Below are positions 55,021-64,000 of a stretch of DNA of 64,000 nt, piece after piece. The notes under the pieces are model-generated. The model was not told the origin of the DNA. It saw only the letters and a program-made list of their open reading frames with translations, and did no database searches. A program made the position numbers and the translations under genes. Numbering within the stretch: the stretch's first letter is position 1; each line of letters begins with the position of its first letter. Origin of the DNA: Euonymus europaeus (lineage: Eukaryota; Streptophyta; Magnoliopsida; Celastrales; Celastraceae); assembly GCA_963580455.1 (NCBI GenBank), contig OY756958.1, forward strand, positions 18,364,501 through 18,428,500, written 5' to 3'.

Positions 55021-58000
55021 AGAGGCGCATAAGCTTAGTTGTTTCTTTGCTGGTTTGAAAGAGGAGATTCGTCTACCTGTGAAATTACTAAAACCGGGGT
55101 CCTTAACCGAGGCTTATGGCATGGCAAAGATGCAGGAGGAGAGTTTGTTGGCCACCTCAGGGTCCTTGGCCAAGGCTGGTGTTTTAAGTCCAATTCCAAT
55201 TTCGTCTCTGCCTCCATTACCAATGGCGGCGCCCAAGACCACAGTGTCTCCCTCCCCACTGCCTTTGATTACTTTCCCCCCTGAACCTGCGAAGTCTGTG
55301 GCCAATAAGGTTACACCACCTTTCAAGAAGTTAACCGAGACGGAAATGCAAGAGCGCCGATCCCGCGGTCTCTGTTATTTTTGCGATGCGAAGTGGCAAA
55401 TGGGTCATAAGTGTCCTCGTCCTAAATTATTCATGGTGGAATGTGTGGATGATGATGTGGGAGAGAATTCAGGAGGGCCGGTTCTATTACCACCGGTGGA
55501 GGATCCTCAGAAGGAAGCCTTACAAGAAACGACGATTCCAAAGATCACCTTTCATGCGTTAGCTGGTTCAAAAGGTCCCCAAACTATGCGGCTTTTAGGG
55601 CGGATTGGCAATGAGTCAGTGGTGGTTTTGGTTGACTCGGGCTCTACACATAATTTCATTGATCCGTCTGTGGTTAGCCTTGCTCGATTATCGGTGTTCC
55701 AGGTGTCATTACCGCCAGTTAAGTTGGCCAATGGTGAAATGTTGTCTTGTGAAGGAATGGTGAACCGAGTGGAGCTTATTTTGCAGGGGTATCAATTTAT
55801 TACCGACGTGTTGGCTCTTAACTTGGGAGGATGTGATGTTGTTTTGGGTGTCACCTGGTTGCAAACCTTGGGCCAACTGTCCTGGAACTTTAATACTTAT
55901 GTGCTCACTTTTCCTTGGCATGGTTCAGTTTGTCATCTGTAGGGTCTTGATGGGAAACCTAAATGTATCATTGATGATTCTACTTCAAAAAAATTTCAAG
56001 CTACTGAACGACAGGGGCTGTTGTTGCAAATGCAGGCTGTTGAGGTGGCGGCCATGGGAATCGACCATCTTCAAGAACCTAAACTAAGCCACTTGTTGGA
56101 AGAATTCAATGTGGTGTTTGATGCTCCTAGGGACTTGCCTCCGACGCGAGGATGTGATCATAAAATTCTGTTGAAAGATGGCATTTCTCCGATTAATGTT
56201 AAACCGTATCGCTATCCTTATTTTCAAAAGAAGGAGATTGAGAAGATAGTTAGTGAGTTGTTGACCAGCGGTTTGATACAGAAGAGTGCCAGTCCGTTTT
56301 CATCTCCGGTTATTTTGGTTCGGAAGGCCGATGGTAGTTGGCGTATGTGTGTAGACTATAGGGAGCTGAATCGGCATACAATTAAAGATCGCTTTCCCAT
56401 TCCGGTGATCGAAGAGTTGTTGGATGAATTATTTGGAGCGGTGGTGTTCTCCAAATTGGATTTGCGAAGCGGGTATCATCAAATTAGGGTGCGAGAGGAG
56501 GACATTCCTAAAACAGCGTTTCGAACGCACGAGGGCCATTATGAGTGGCTCGTCATGCCTTTTGGCTTGACCAACGCACCGAGCACATTTCAGAGGTTAA
56601 TGAATGAAGTTTTTCGGTCGATGTTGAGGAAGTTTGTGTTGGTTTTTTTTGATGATATTTTGGTGTACAGTCGAAGCTTGGAGGAGCACTTGGAGCATTT
56701 GCGCATAGTCTTACAAACATTACAGGAGCATCGGTTATTTGCGAAGGCATCCAAGTGTTGTTTTGGAGTGCCTAAGGTTCACTATTTGGGTCATGTGATT
56801 AGTGCTTCTGGAGTACAAACAGATGAAGGGAAAATAGAAGCTGTGAAGAATTGGCCTACTCCTAGTAACATCAAGGCTTGACGAGGCTTCTTGGGTCTCA
56901 CGGGCTATTATCAACGATTTATTAGTCACTATGGTAGTTTGGCGGCACCATTAAATAATTTGCTCAAGAAAAATTGTTTCAAGTGGTCGACACAGGCGGA
57001 TGAAGCATTTAAGTTGTTGAAGGCTGCTATTGTTCAACCACCAGTTCTAGCCTTACCTGATTTTTCCTCTCCCTTTTTCATTGAATGTGATGCAGCTGGC
57101 CATGGTATTGGAGCTGTCCTTATGCAAAATCAGCACCCGATCGCCTTCTACAGTGCCGCGCTCAAGGGAAAATTATTACATTTGTCTACTTACGAGCGAG
57201 AGTTATTTGCTTTGGTGTCGGCCATCCAAAAATGGCGACCTTATCTCTTGGGCAGTTCTTTTGTTATTAGGACCGATCATGTCAGTTTGAAGTACATTTT
57301 GGACCAGCGGATTGGAACTCCACTTCAGCAAAAATGGCTCAGTAAATTGTTCGGGTATGACTTTGTGGTGGAATACAAGCAAGTTGTGGAGAACCGGGTT
57401 GCCGATGCCTTATCCTGCAGACTCGAAGATGATGTGAGTCCAAAAGAGTTGCAGGATGTATCATTACAAGGCTTGTCCGTTCCTACATTTTCAGTGGTGG
57501 AGGCAGTTTCAAAATCTTATGAAAAAGATAACCAGGTGCAACGCATCTTGCAACGATTAAGTGTGGGTGAGTCTATTCCCTCATATGATTTGTTGAATGG
57601 TATCATTTTTTATAAAGCTCGAATGTTAGTGGGGGGATCTGATGCCACACTCCAACAGCGCCTCCTTACCATGTATCACAGCTCCCCAATAGGTGGTCAT
57701 CGTGGATATGTAAAGACGTACCAGCGATTAAAAAGAGATTTTCATTGGAAGGGTTTGAAAGCATCAATCAAGAAATTTATCAAAGAATGCAACATCTGCC
57801 AGCAAATGAAGAATCTGAACACTTTCCCTTATGGAGATTTACAACCACTACCTATTCCGACCAAAATATGGACTGAGGTTAGCATGGATTTTGTGGAGGG
57901 CCTCCCAATGTCTTATGGCAAGAACGTGATCATGGTGGTAGTGGATAGGTTGTCTAAGCACACCCACTTTTTGGGTACTCGACATTCGTTTACAGCAGCC

Positions 58001-58927
58001 TCTATTGCCCAACTTTACTTAGATAACATCTTTAAGCTGCACGGCATGCCTGAGAAAATGTTATCAGATAGGGATCGCATTTTTACTAGTCTTTTCTGGG
58101 AGGAGTTGTGGAAATTGCAGGGCATCCAGTTGCAACTGACAACTGCGTATCATCCTCAAAGGGATGGCCAAACGGAAGCAATCAATCGGGTCCTAGAACA
58201 ATACTTACGGAGCTTTTGTGGGGATCAACCCAAGAAATGGGGAAAGTGGTTAACATTGGCTGAATTTTGTTATAATACTTCGGTACATGTCAACACTAAG
58301 TTCTCGCCCTTCCAGGTTGTTTATGGCATAGCTCCTCCTCGCTTTTGCAACTATATTCCAGGCACGGCAGCTTTGAAGGATATTGATAAGTTCCTTCAGG
58401 ACAGGGAGACCATTGTTGCATTAACTCAGGAAAATTTGTGCAAAAGCCAGCAAGTCATGAAGAAGTATGCAGATCAACATCGGACTGTCAAAGAATTTGA
58501 GGTTGGTGATTTATTATATCTGAAATTGCAGCCTTATAAACAGATGTCAGTGGCTCAGCGGAGGAATTTGAAGTTGTCACCCCGTTTCTATGGTCCCTAT
58601 GAGGTGTTACAACGAATTGGCAAGGTTGCGTATAAGCTGAAGTTGCCTCCAGGTTCCTTGATACATCCTGTGTTTCACATTTCTCAGCTCAAGAAACATA
58701 TAGGGGACCGGCCTGTGATCTCTGCTTCACCTCCTCCAGTCAATTCTGATGGAGTTCTTATGCCAGTTCCTGAGGCAGTGATAGATCGACGTTTGGTGAA
58801 CAAAGGGAATACTTCTGTGGCTGAATGTCTTGTGCGTTGGGAAGGACAAACTGATGCGGATGCAACTTGGGTCACCTACTCTTTTTTGTTGGAGAAGTTT
58901 CCAGATCTTGTGGGCAAGATCTTCTGA
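54995..58927 (+). pseudogene. Chromovirus gag C-terminus and pol, two in-frame stops
   Basis: A single frame runs from 54995 to TGA 58925-58927, broken only by TAG at 55940-55942 (Gln expected) and TGA at 56879-56881 (Leu expected). In order: the end of gag with knuckle CYFCDAKWQMGHKC; protease VVLVDSGSTHNFIDPS; RT with [30 protein letters not shown] and catalytic FFDDILVYS; RNase H FIECDAAGHGIGAVL, STYERELFALVSAI, RTDHVSLKYIL; integrase zinc domain (IKECNICQQMK) and core VSMDFVEGLP, MLSDRDRIFTSLFW, AYHPQRDGQTEAINR with all three acidic residues; and a chromodomain near the end (AVIDRRLVNKGNTSVAECLV, WEGQTDADATWV). Full pol length. Apart from the stops every catalytic residue seen is intact. 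Such chromodomains steer insertion to heterochromatin. Confidence 0.93.
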
Positions 58928-58940
58928 TGGAGGGGAGTTC

Positions 58941-59309
58941 TGTTATGTTCTATGATTTATATGTTTTGTTTTAAGTGCTGCGGCACCGTTTTGGTTGTTT
59001 TTAGTTGGATGGTCAGGATCTTTTGTTTGGTATTCCTTAGTTTCAGCCGTTGATGTCTAGGGTGGAGTTGGTTTTTGTGGTGGCTGTCTCTAGGTTTGGG
59101 GTTGTCGAGTATTTTGTATGAAACTATTCTCTCTTCTATCTTTCTATGTGGAGATTGGCTATCTCGAATCAGCCTTGTCACTTTGTTATCTGAGGTTCGC
59201 TGCTTGTGTTCTGTAAGGTGAATATTTTGGGAAGATATAATATCAGAAGTTGTCTTGTCTATCTTGTTTTTAGTTGTGTGATTCTCTGGAAAATAGTTGG
59301 AACATTACA
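58941..59309 (+). repeat. Chromovirus 3' LTR
   Basis: 369 bp, preceded by the PPT and followed by TTTTT. It carries G at 59086 where the 5' LTR has A. Confidence 0.95.
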
Positions 59310-59314
59310 TTTTT

Positions 59315-60219
59315 TTGGAGGAATTTCTGGGTTTTTTGGGTTGTTTTTTAGAGGAATTTCGGGAAGGAGTGTTGCTGTTTTTGGTGGAATTTTGGCAGAG
59401 AAGAAGGGTGGTTTTGAGAGAAGAAAAGGCAGGAAGAAAAAGGAGAAGAAAATCAAAGGATTCGGGAATTTCGGGGCTGTTTTTGGGTTGTTTTTGGAGG
59501 AATTTTTCTGGAAAAAACTAGAGGATTTTTGAGTTTTTTTAGAGAGAAGCCAGTGGCTTCTTTTGAGGAGAACCCAGAAAATTGAAGAACAAAAGAAAGA
59601 AGGAAAAGCCGGAAATCTGGAAGAAAATGAGGTTTCGCCGGACGGAAGGGAGATGTTGCTGGTGGCCGGTGATGTGCTGGAGGAGGATGATGATGAACAG
59701 TCATGGGCTGGATCGGGCCGGGCTTTGTTTGTTTTGGGTTGCACTATGTTATTTTGTTTTTGGGCCGGTTTGGTTTATTTCGGGCTTGGGCTGTTAGGTT
59801 TGTTTAGTTAATTGCATGGTTTTAATTTGTATGTTGGGCTTTCATTTGGGTCGGGCCAGTATTATTTTGTATTTGTTTTGTTTATTTTATAGAGGTTAGG
59901 GGCCGGCCATATTGAACATTGGGCCTGTTGGATAATTTTGAGATTTGTATGGGTTTTATGTTTTGGGTTTTTAGTATTAGGTTGGGTTGGGATTTTGGAT
60001 CCATATAAAAATATAATAAAATAAGTAATAATAGGTGTAAATATAAATTAGATTAAAATGCATGCTTATATTTAATTTCATAATTTATTTTGAGGTATAC
60101 TTAAATAATTTCAAAGAAAGAATCAAATCATACGGCTTTATATATTCAACCCGCCTAACATCCAATCATGTTAAGAGAATATCAAAACATTGGTTTCTCG
60201 AGACATTTCTTTTAAATAT
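59315..60219 (+). other. Distal part of the solo LTR
   Basis: G+T-rich then AT-rich sequence continuing the LTR interrupted at 54155. The frames near 59563-59811 are not supported by any family motif. 'gggccggtttggttta'-type phrases are LTR sequence. Confidence 0.55.
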
Positions 60220-60620
60220 CCGACGATGGAACCAAGCGAAAAACATTGGATGCTATCCCAAAAGGATTCTTAAGGATAAAATTTTATGAAATTCTCATCC
60301 ATTGGATGGAGAGAATATTTTTAAAGCATTTATATTGTATATAAAAATTATATTGAAAGTCTTATCCGACGACGGAACTAATCGAGTGGCATTGGATGTT
60401 TTCGATCGGATTCTTGAGGATAAAATAAAAGGAAATTCTCATCCATTGGATGGATAGGATTTTTTTAAGCATTCATATTATATATCAAAATTATATTGAA
60501 AGAATTAACTAATGATGGAATTAATTTGGGGAATGCATTGGATGCACCTTCAGACAAAATTCTTGAGGTGAGAGTATTTCATGGATATTTGACCATTGGA
60601 TGGAAGAGTCCCATGAATCT
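60220..60620. repeat. 145-bp tandem repeat, three copies, in the solo LTR
   Basis: 'ccgacgatggaac', 'ccgacgacggaac' and 'ctaatgatggaat' occur at about 60220, 60366 and 60509, each followed by 'cattggatg', 'attcttgagg'-type and 'ccattggatgga' blocks. The spacing is 143-146. Confidence 0.85.
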
Positions 60621-60928
60621 CAATATTATACTCTCAATATAACTTTTATGTGCTGTAAATATTTATCATGTATATATTTTCGTTAAAATATCACGTTTAA
60701 TTTTCTTAATCATATAATGGGATAATAAAAGTTAAATTGGCAACTGTTTTTTAAAACAGACGTTGTGGAGTGCCTCACACCTTCCCCATACGTAACAAAC
60801 TCACTTACCCATTTTTCTGGATTTTCGCAGACCAAATTATTTTTAATCGGTGATCAATTGCACCTATTACAATTGGTGGCGACTCTCTTTTAAAATTTCC
60901 CTCTCGCAAAACCGGTTGCGACACCTTT

Positions 60929-61330
60929 TGAATTGGAATGTGATGCTTCAAGGACTGACATTAAGGTTGTACTGCATCAAAATGGTAGGCCAGTGACTTT
61001 TACTAACCAAGATTTAGGTCCTAGAAATCTAACACTTTTTACATATGAAAAAGAATTGATTGACATGGTAACTACAATCAAGAAGTGGCAAGGTTACTTG
61101 TAGGGCAGGCACTATATGATTAGGACAAACCATCGGAGCTTAATTACTTCTTAGATCAAATGTCTTAAGAAAGATATTAAACATATGGTTGTCAAATGTT
61201 CCAATTGTCAGCAGCACAATTATGATTCTATAGCCCCACCTGGTTTGATGTAGCCCTTAACTATTCCTGAAAAGGTTTGGAATGACATTTGCAAGGATTT
61301 ATTGTATCCTTGTCTAGTTGAAAAGAAAAA
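60929..61330 (+). pseudogene. Old Ty3/gypsy RNase H and integrase fragment
   Basis: It resumes exactly where the RT ended at 53472: FELECDASRTDIKVVLHQ, NGRPVTFTNQDLGPRN, TLFTYEKELIDMVTTIKKWQ and MIRTNHRSL are RNase H. A deletion then leads to the integrase zinc domain (HMVVKCSNCQQHNYDSIAPP) and the first core residues (IPEKVWNDI). The rest of integrase is missing. Confidence 0.82.
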
Positions 61331-61690
61331 TAACGAATTCGCGTCGGATTCAAACTGAGTTCAGATGCGAGCTCAACTCGTCTGGTGTCTCTAGATTTGT
61401 ATAGACATTTAATTGGGCCTAGTTCATGTCTCTAGACTTTTGACTTCTATTTGGGTCTAGTTCAGTCTATTCAGGCCTGTAATAGACTTTTATAACATTT
61501 CAAGTAGTCTAATATGAATGAAGTTATTTATATTACTTTTTACAGTTCTTGAATATGTATATAAAATATATTATATATATTTTTATTTGCCGAGTCCCCC
61601 TGCACCTGTATCCTAGATTCTTTGAGAATTTACGAATCCACGTGTCCCGTGTCGCCATATTCGAGTCGCCGTATCCGAGTCGGTGCTTCC
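61331..61690. other. Unrecognised segment before the 3' LTR
   Basis: It contains 'gtctctagatttg', 'gtctctagacttttg' and 'gtctagttcagtc' phrases and a CpG-rich stretch (ccgtgtcgccatattcgagtcgc near 61655). It could be part of another element. No gene. Confidence 0.35.
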
Positions 61691-61965
61691 TAGGTTAGGA
61701 GTAATCAAGAACAGTGTCAAGCTATCAACTAGTTGGTTACTTTCTGTTATTAATTGTTAGATTAAGTTGTTAACACACTTAACAGAAGCTGACGTGGCTT
61801 GTAATCTGTTAAGTGTTTGTTAGGCAACTGTTGCTTGTTGTATTACTTTAAAAGTTACTGAGGACCATTTGGTATCTCACTTAAATGAATGAATTGAGAG
61901 TTTCTTCCTTTCTTTTTCTTGTTACCTTTCATTGCTTGCTACGTCAAGGACTCTGGTAGTTATCA
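61691..61965 (+). repeat. 3' LTR of the old Ty3/gypsy element
   Basis: 275 bp matching 50491-50775 and ending GTTATCA. The flanking 'cttcc' has no partner at the left end of the element. Confidence 0.8.
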
Positions 61966-63259
61966 CTTCCCCTCTCTATTCTCTTTCCTTTTTTTCGTTT
62001 CCTCTCACTCCCCTTTTTTCTCTCTATCTCACCCTCACTTTTTCCTGCTCTATCTGTCTCTCTTTTCGTTTCTACCTCTACCAAAAAAACCCCCACTTTC
62101 TCTTTTTTTCTTTTTCCCCTCCTCACTTGGGCTGCCTGCCCTCTTTTTGGAACCTAAGGGCATCTTTTAAGTCCTCTTTTTTGGGTCTTCTAGGGTTTGC
62201 CTTTAATGGGCCATTTTGTTGGGCTAAGGATTTTTGGTTCTTTTGGGTAGGAATGTAATTGGGCTATGGAAGTTAATTTGGGCTTTTCATTTTATTTTTG
62301 GTTGGGTCTTTTGTATTTTGTTCTTAATTTGAGCTTTTAAATTAGACTCTTCTTTTATTTTGCATTCTAACAAGTTAGTTAAACACAATTAAAACAAGGG
62401 CGAATCGCAGGCCGGTGCAAGATAGTGGACTTATTAAGGGTTTAGTCCACTCAAAAAACTAACTCGGATTCCAGTCTAATCGCCTCCCAAAATTATCAAA
62501 ATGACATTAAAAGGCAGTGCAAAAAACGCCATGCTCATGAAATTACAAGAATGAAGGAGAGATTTCATGCCATTTTCATAATTCGAAGTTTGGAATTGCA
62601 CAAATTGCTTTATTTCCTTCTTCACTATAGTGACATTCACCGGATTGTTCATCCTTCTTCTCTCTCGTTATTTGTTCCAGTGACTTTGAAACTACATCTT
62701 GAACGAGCCATAAATCTTCAATTTAGGTAAGTCGATTTTTCATTTGGAGCCTTCAAAACAGTTCCAATGGCATTTAGACGTCACTATTTTACTTTATTAT
62801 ACTATTATGATATACATAATGATATGAGATATCATTATTTTAATGAAGGTTTCAATTACGATTTATATTGAGCATTTAATTGCATTTTGGAATCCTAATT
62901 TGATATGAAATAGCAATGTATACTGAAATGCTTTACTATTATGCCTTTTCTATTACGATATAATGTCCAATGTTCATGTCACTATTTATATGCAAATTGT
63001 TCATATTTCACTAAAATAAAAATTGACATGTTCTTGAGACATATGAACAAGTAATCTCTCAATGTAACTATCTGTTTGATGTGGATTCATTGAATTAAGT
63101 TGGTTAGTGTTCATATATTAGGCATGGTCGACGCTTGTTACATACAGTTTTTTAAGATTGAATGAAATGAAGAGACAATTTGCATATCAATTAGTGTTCG
63201 TATATCAGTTTGTTATTGACAATCTTTTTTACTTTATTTTTTGCATTATTTTCAATTAT
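61966..63259. other. Intergenic: polypyrimidine stretch then AT-rich DNA
   Basis: 61966-62170 is strongly CT-rich (tctctctatctcaccctc). 62200-62340 has GGGC/TTGGGCTT phrases. 62400 onward is AT-rich. The short frames across the CT-rich part are low complexity. No gene, repeat family or RNA could be supported. Confidence 0.45.
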
Positions 63260-63948
63260 GCTTACTAACACAATATGATGGATCAAATTATTCGAACTGG
63301 AAGGCACACATGAGAGCTTATTTGAAGTCCATTGATAAATGATTTGGGTATTAGTAGTGAAAGGTTATAGTGAACACGAGTCCATTGACGACAAGGGTAA
63401 CAAAATTCCTAAACTTTTTTGGAAATTGGACTAAAAGTGTCCTTAACAATGCAAGTTGGAACAGTAAGACAATGAATGTTTTATTTTCTGCTTTGAATAT
63501 TTTTGAGTTTTGCAGGGTCTCCCATTGTGAAAAGGTAAAAGAGGCATGAGATTTACTACAAGTAACACATGAAGGCCCCAATCTGGTCAAATATTCAAAA
63601 CTTCAACAACTTACCTCTATGTTCAAAACTCTGAAGATGGAAGAGAATGAGATGTTTGATGACTTCTATGTGAAATTGAGTGATATATTCAATACCTCAT
63701 TTATTCTTGGGGAACCGATTGAATCAAGCAAGGTGGCAAGAAAAATTCTTAGATTTTTACTAGATAGATTCATGGTTAATGTTGCAACAATTGAGGAGAG
63801 GAAAGACATTGATAAAATTAAGATTGAAGAACTAGTTGACTTTTTATTTTATTTCGATACTCTTGTATGTGTTTTTAATTCTTTGGGGTGGCCTAGTTGT
63901 GTTCTAGGTGGAAATAACTATCAAGTAGGTAAGCCAAATCAGAAGTAA
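63260..63948 (+). pseudogene. Copia (SIRE-like) gag fragment running towards the right edge
   Basis: The frame begins YDGSNYSNWKAHMRAYLKSI, then has several stops. From 63619 it is open for 109 codons (FKTLKMEENEMFDDFYVKLS, IFNTSFILGEPIESSKVARK). It is clearly related to the gag of the minus-strand copia element at 37958-38465 (same WKARMRAYLKSID, EVTHEG, ENE.FDDFY.KLSDI blocks), but it is a separate copy in the opposite direction. No LTR or PBS was identified upstream in the window. The last bases (63900-64000) diverge. Confidence 0.8.
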
Positions 63949-64000
63949 GTTGCATGTAACCTCAGGTACCTACTTAATCTTGACCCAAGAGCATTTCTAT

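Larger units (their letters stand above)
54156..59309 (+). mobile_element. Young Reina-type chromovirus, LTRs differ at one base
   Basis: Identical-length LTRs of 369 bp (54156-54524 and 58941-59309) start TGTTATGTTC and end AACATTACA. The single difference I find is A at 54301 against G at 59086. Target duplication TTTTT flanks it (54151-54155 and 59310-59314). The PBS TGGTATCAGAGG is at 54527-54538, and the PPT GGAGGGGAG at 58929-58937. The interior encodes gag, protease, RT, RNase H, integrase and a C-terminal chromodomain. Short LTRs, one long gag-pol frame and the chromodomain fit the Reina lineage. Three stop codons and a gag deletion make this copy non-autonomous. Confidence 0.93.
53473..60923 (+). 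mobile_element. Solo LTR (about 2.3 kb) hosting a younger chromovirus
   Basis: It starts TGTAGTACCCC at 53473 and ends GGTTGCGACA at 60923, flanked by CCTTT on both sides (53468-53472 and 60924-60928), a perfect 5-bp target duplication. Removing it rejoins the RNase H phrase FNIPF-ELECDAS of the host element. No second TGTAGTACCCC occurs inside, so after removal of the 5.15-kb chromovirus and its duplication the remaining ~2.3 kb reads as a solo LTR. The right end (attggtggcgactctctttt to cgcaaaaccggttgcgaca) resembles LTR ends of Tat/Ogre-type elements. Inside are a short tandem repeat (about 54001-54120), GC-rich gene-like sequence (53730-53930 and 59315-59800) and a 145-bp tandem repeat. 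Confidence 0.8.
50491..61965 (+). mobile_element. Old, heavily decayed Ty3/gypsy element (chromovirus-like), host of two nested insertions
   Basis: LTRs of 285 and 275 bp (50491-50775 and 61691-61965) share 'ggttaggagtaatcaagaac', 'tcaactagttggttacttt', 'gaggaccatttggtatctc' and the end GTTATCA. The PBS-like TGGTATTAGAGG is at 50778-50789. Gag, zinc knuckle, protease, RT, RNase H and a piece of integrase follow in order, riddled with stops. The outer flanks do not show a target duplication, and the segment 61331-61690 before the 3' LTR is unrecognised. With both inner elements removed the length is about 4.0 kb, so most of integrase has been deleted. Confidence 0.8.

Noticed and set aside
61944..62258. 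Leu/Ser/Phe-rich plus-strand and Lys/Glu/Arg-rich minus-strand frames
   Set aside because: Low-complexity translations of a polypyrimidine tract.
1..64000. CRISPR arrays, operons, phage or integron structures
   Set aside because: No regularly spaced short repeats with unique spacers and no prokaryotic gene organisation. All tandem repeats found are diverged satellites or LTR-internal repeats.

Overview
This window is nuclear DNA from a flowering plant, most likely a eudicot with a large, repeat-rich genome. The evidence is plant retrotransposon lineages (Ty3/gypsy chromoviruses and a Tat-type element, Sirevirus-like copia, an L1 LINE), hAT and Mutator-type DNA elements, and a plant family-1 UDP-glycosyltransferase. 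No rRNA, tRNA, CRISPR or prokaryotic operon structure was seen. The only host gene that reads through intact is a two-exon UGT on the minus strand (7125-8646). A class I small heat-shock protein gene (22004-22475) and a fragment of an XXT5-like xyloglucan xylosyltransferase (3127-3608) are broken.

Layout. 1-1395: truncated LTR of a family (here 'family A') that recurs at 19412-21474 (minus), 28130-28485, 39338-41239 and 45219-47161. 1396-4143: decayed hAT element carrying a C-terminal transposase fragment and the xylosyltransferase fragment. 4150-5792: LINE 3' half ending in a poly-A run. 7125-8646: UGT gene. 9470-12345: ~99-bp minisatellite split by a 1.8-kb non-autonomous hAT element. 12759-13640: an element with inverted ends and an internal 188-bp duplication. 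15060-19411: decayed chromovirus (CRM/Galadriel type) on the minus strand. 19412-21474: family A LTR. 22004-22475: HSP20 pseudogene.

From 23.9 to 50.3 kb lies a nested complex. Two ~0.8-kb direct repeats bracket Tat-type Ty3/gypsy pieces: gag and integrase on plus, RT on minus. The RT was split by a ~10-kb Sirevirus-like copia element on minus (29520-47371), with long terminal repeats, PBS, PPT, gag, PR, IN, RT, RH and an env-like third ORF. Its 5' LTR was in turn split by a 7.8-kb non-coding LTR element (39338-47161). The right direct repeat carries an 863-bp Mutator-like element with a perfect 9-bp target duplication.

From 50.5 to 62.0 kb there is a second three-layer nest. A heavily decayed Ty3/gypsy element (LTRs 50491-50775 and 61691-61965) is cut in its RT/RNase H region by what looks like a 2.3-kb solo LTR (53473-60923, target duplication CCTTT). 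That LTR is itself cut by a young Reina-type chromovirus (54156-59309, target duplication TTTTT), whose 369-bp LTRs differ at one base. Despite its youth, its gag-pol carries three stop codons and one gag deletion. A copia gag fragment runs off the right edge.

The nesting gives a relative order of events, and many of the disabling changes are C-to-T or G-to-A, as expected for methylated, silenced DNA. I found no convincing undescribed biological system. The strongest leads are the gene fragment inside the hAT element, the young but already defective chromovirus, and the large non-coding LTR element with its conserved LTR blocks.
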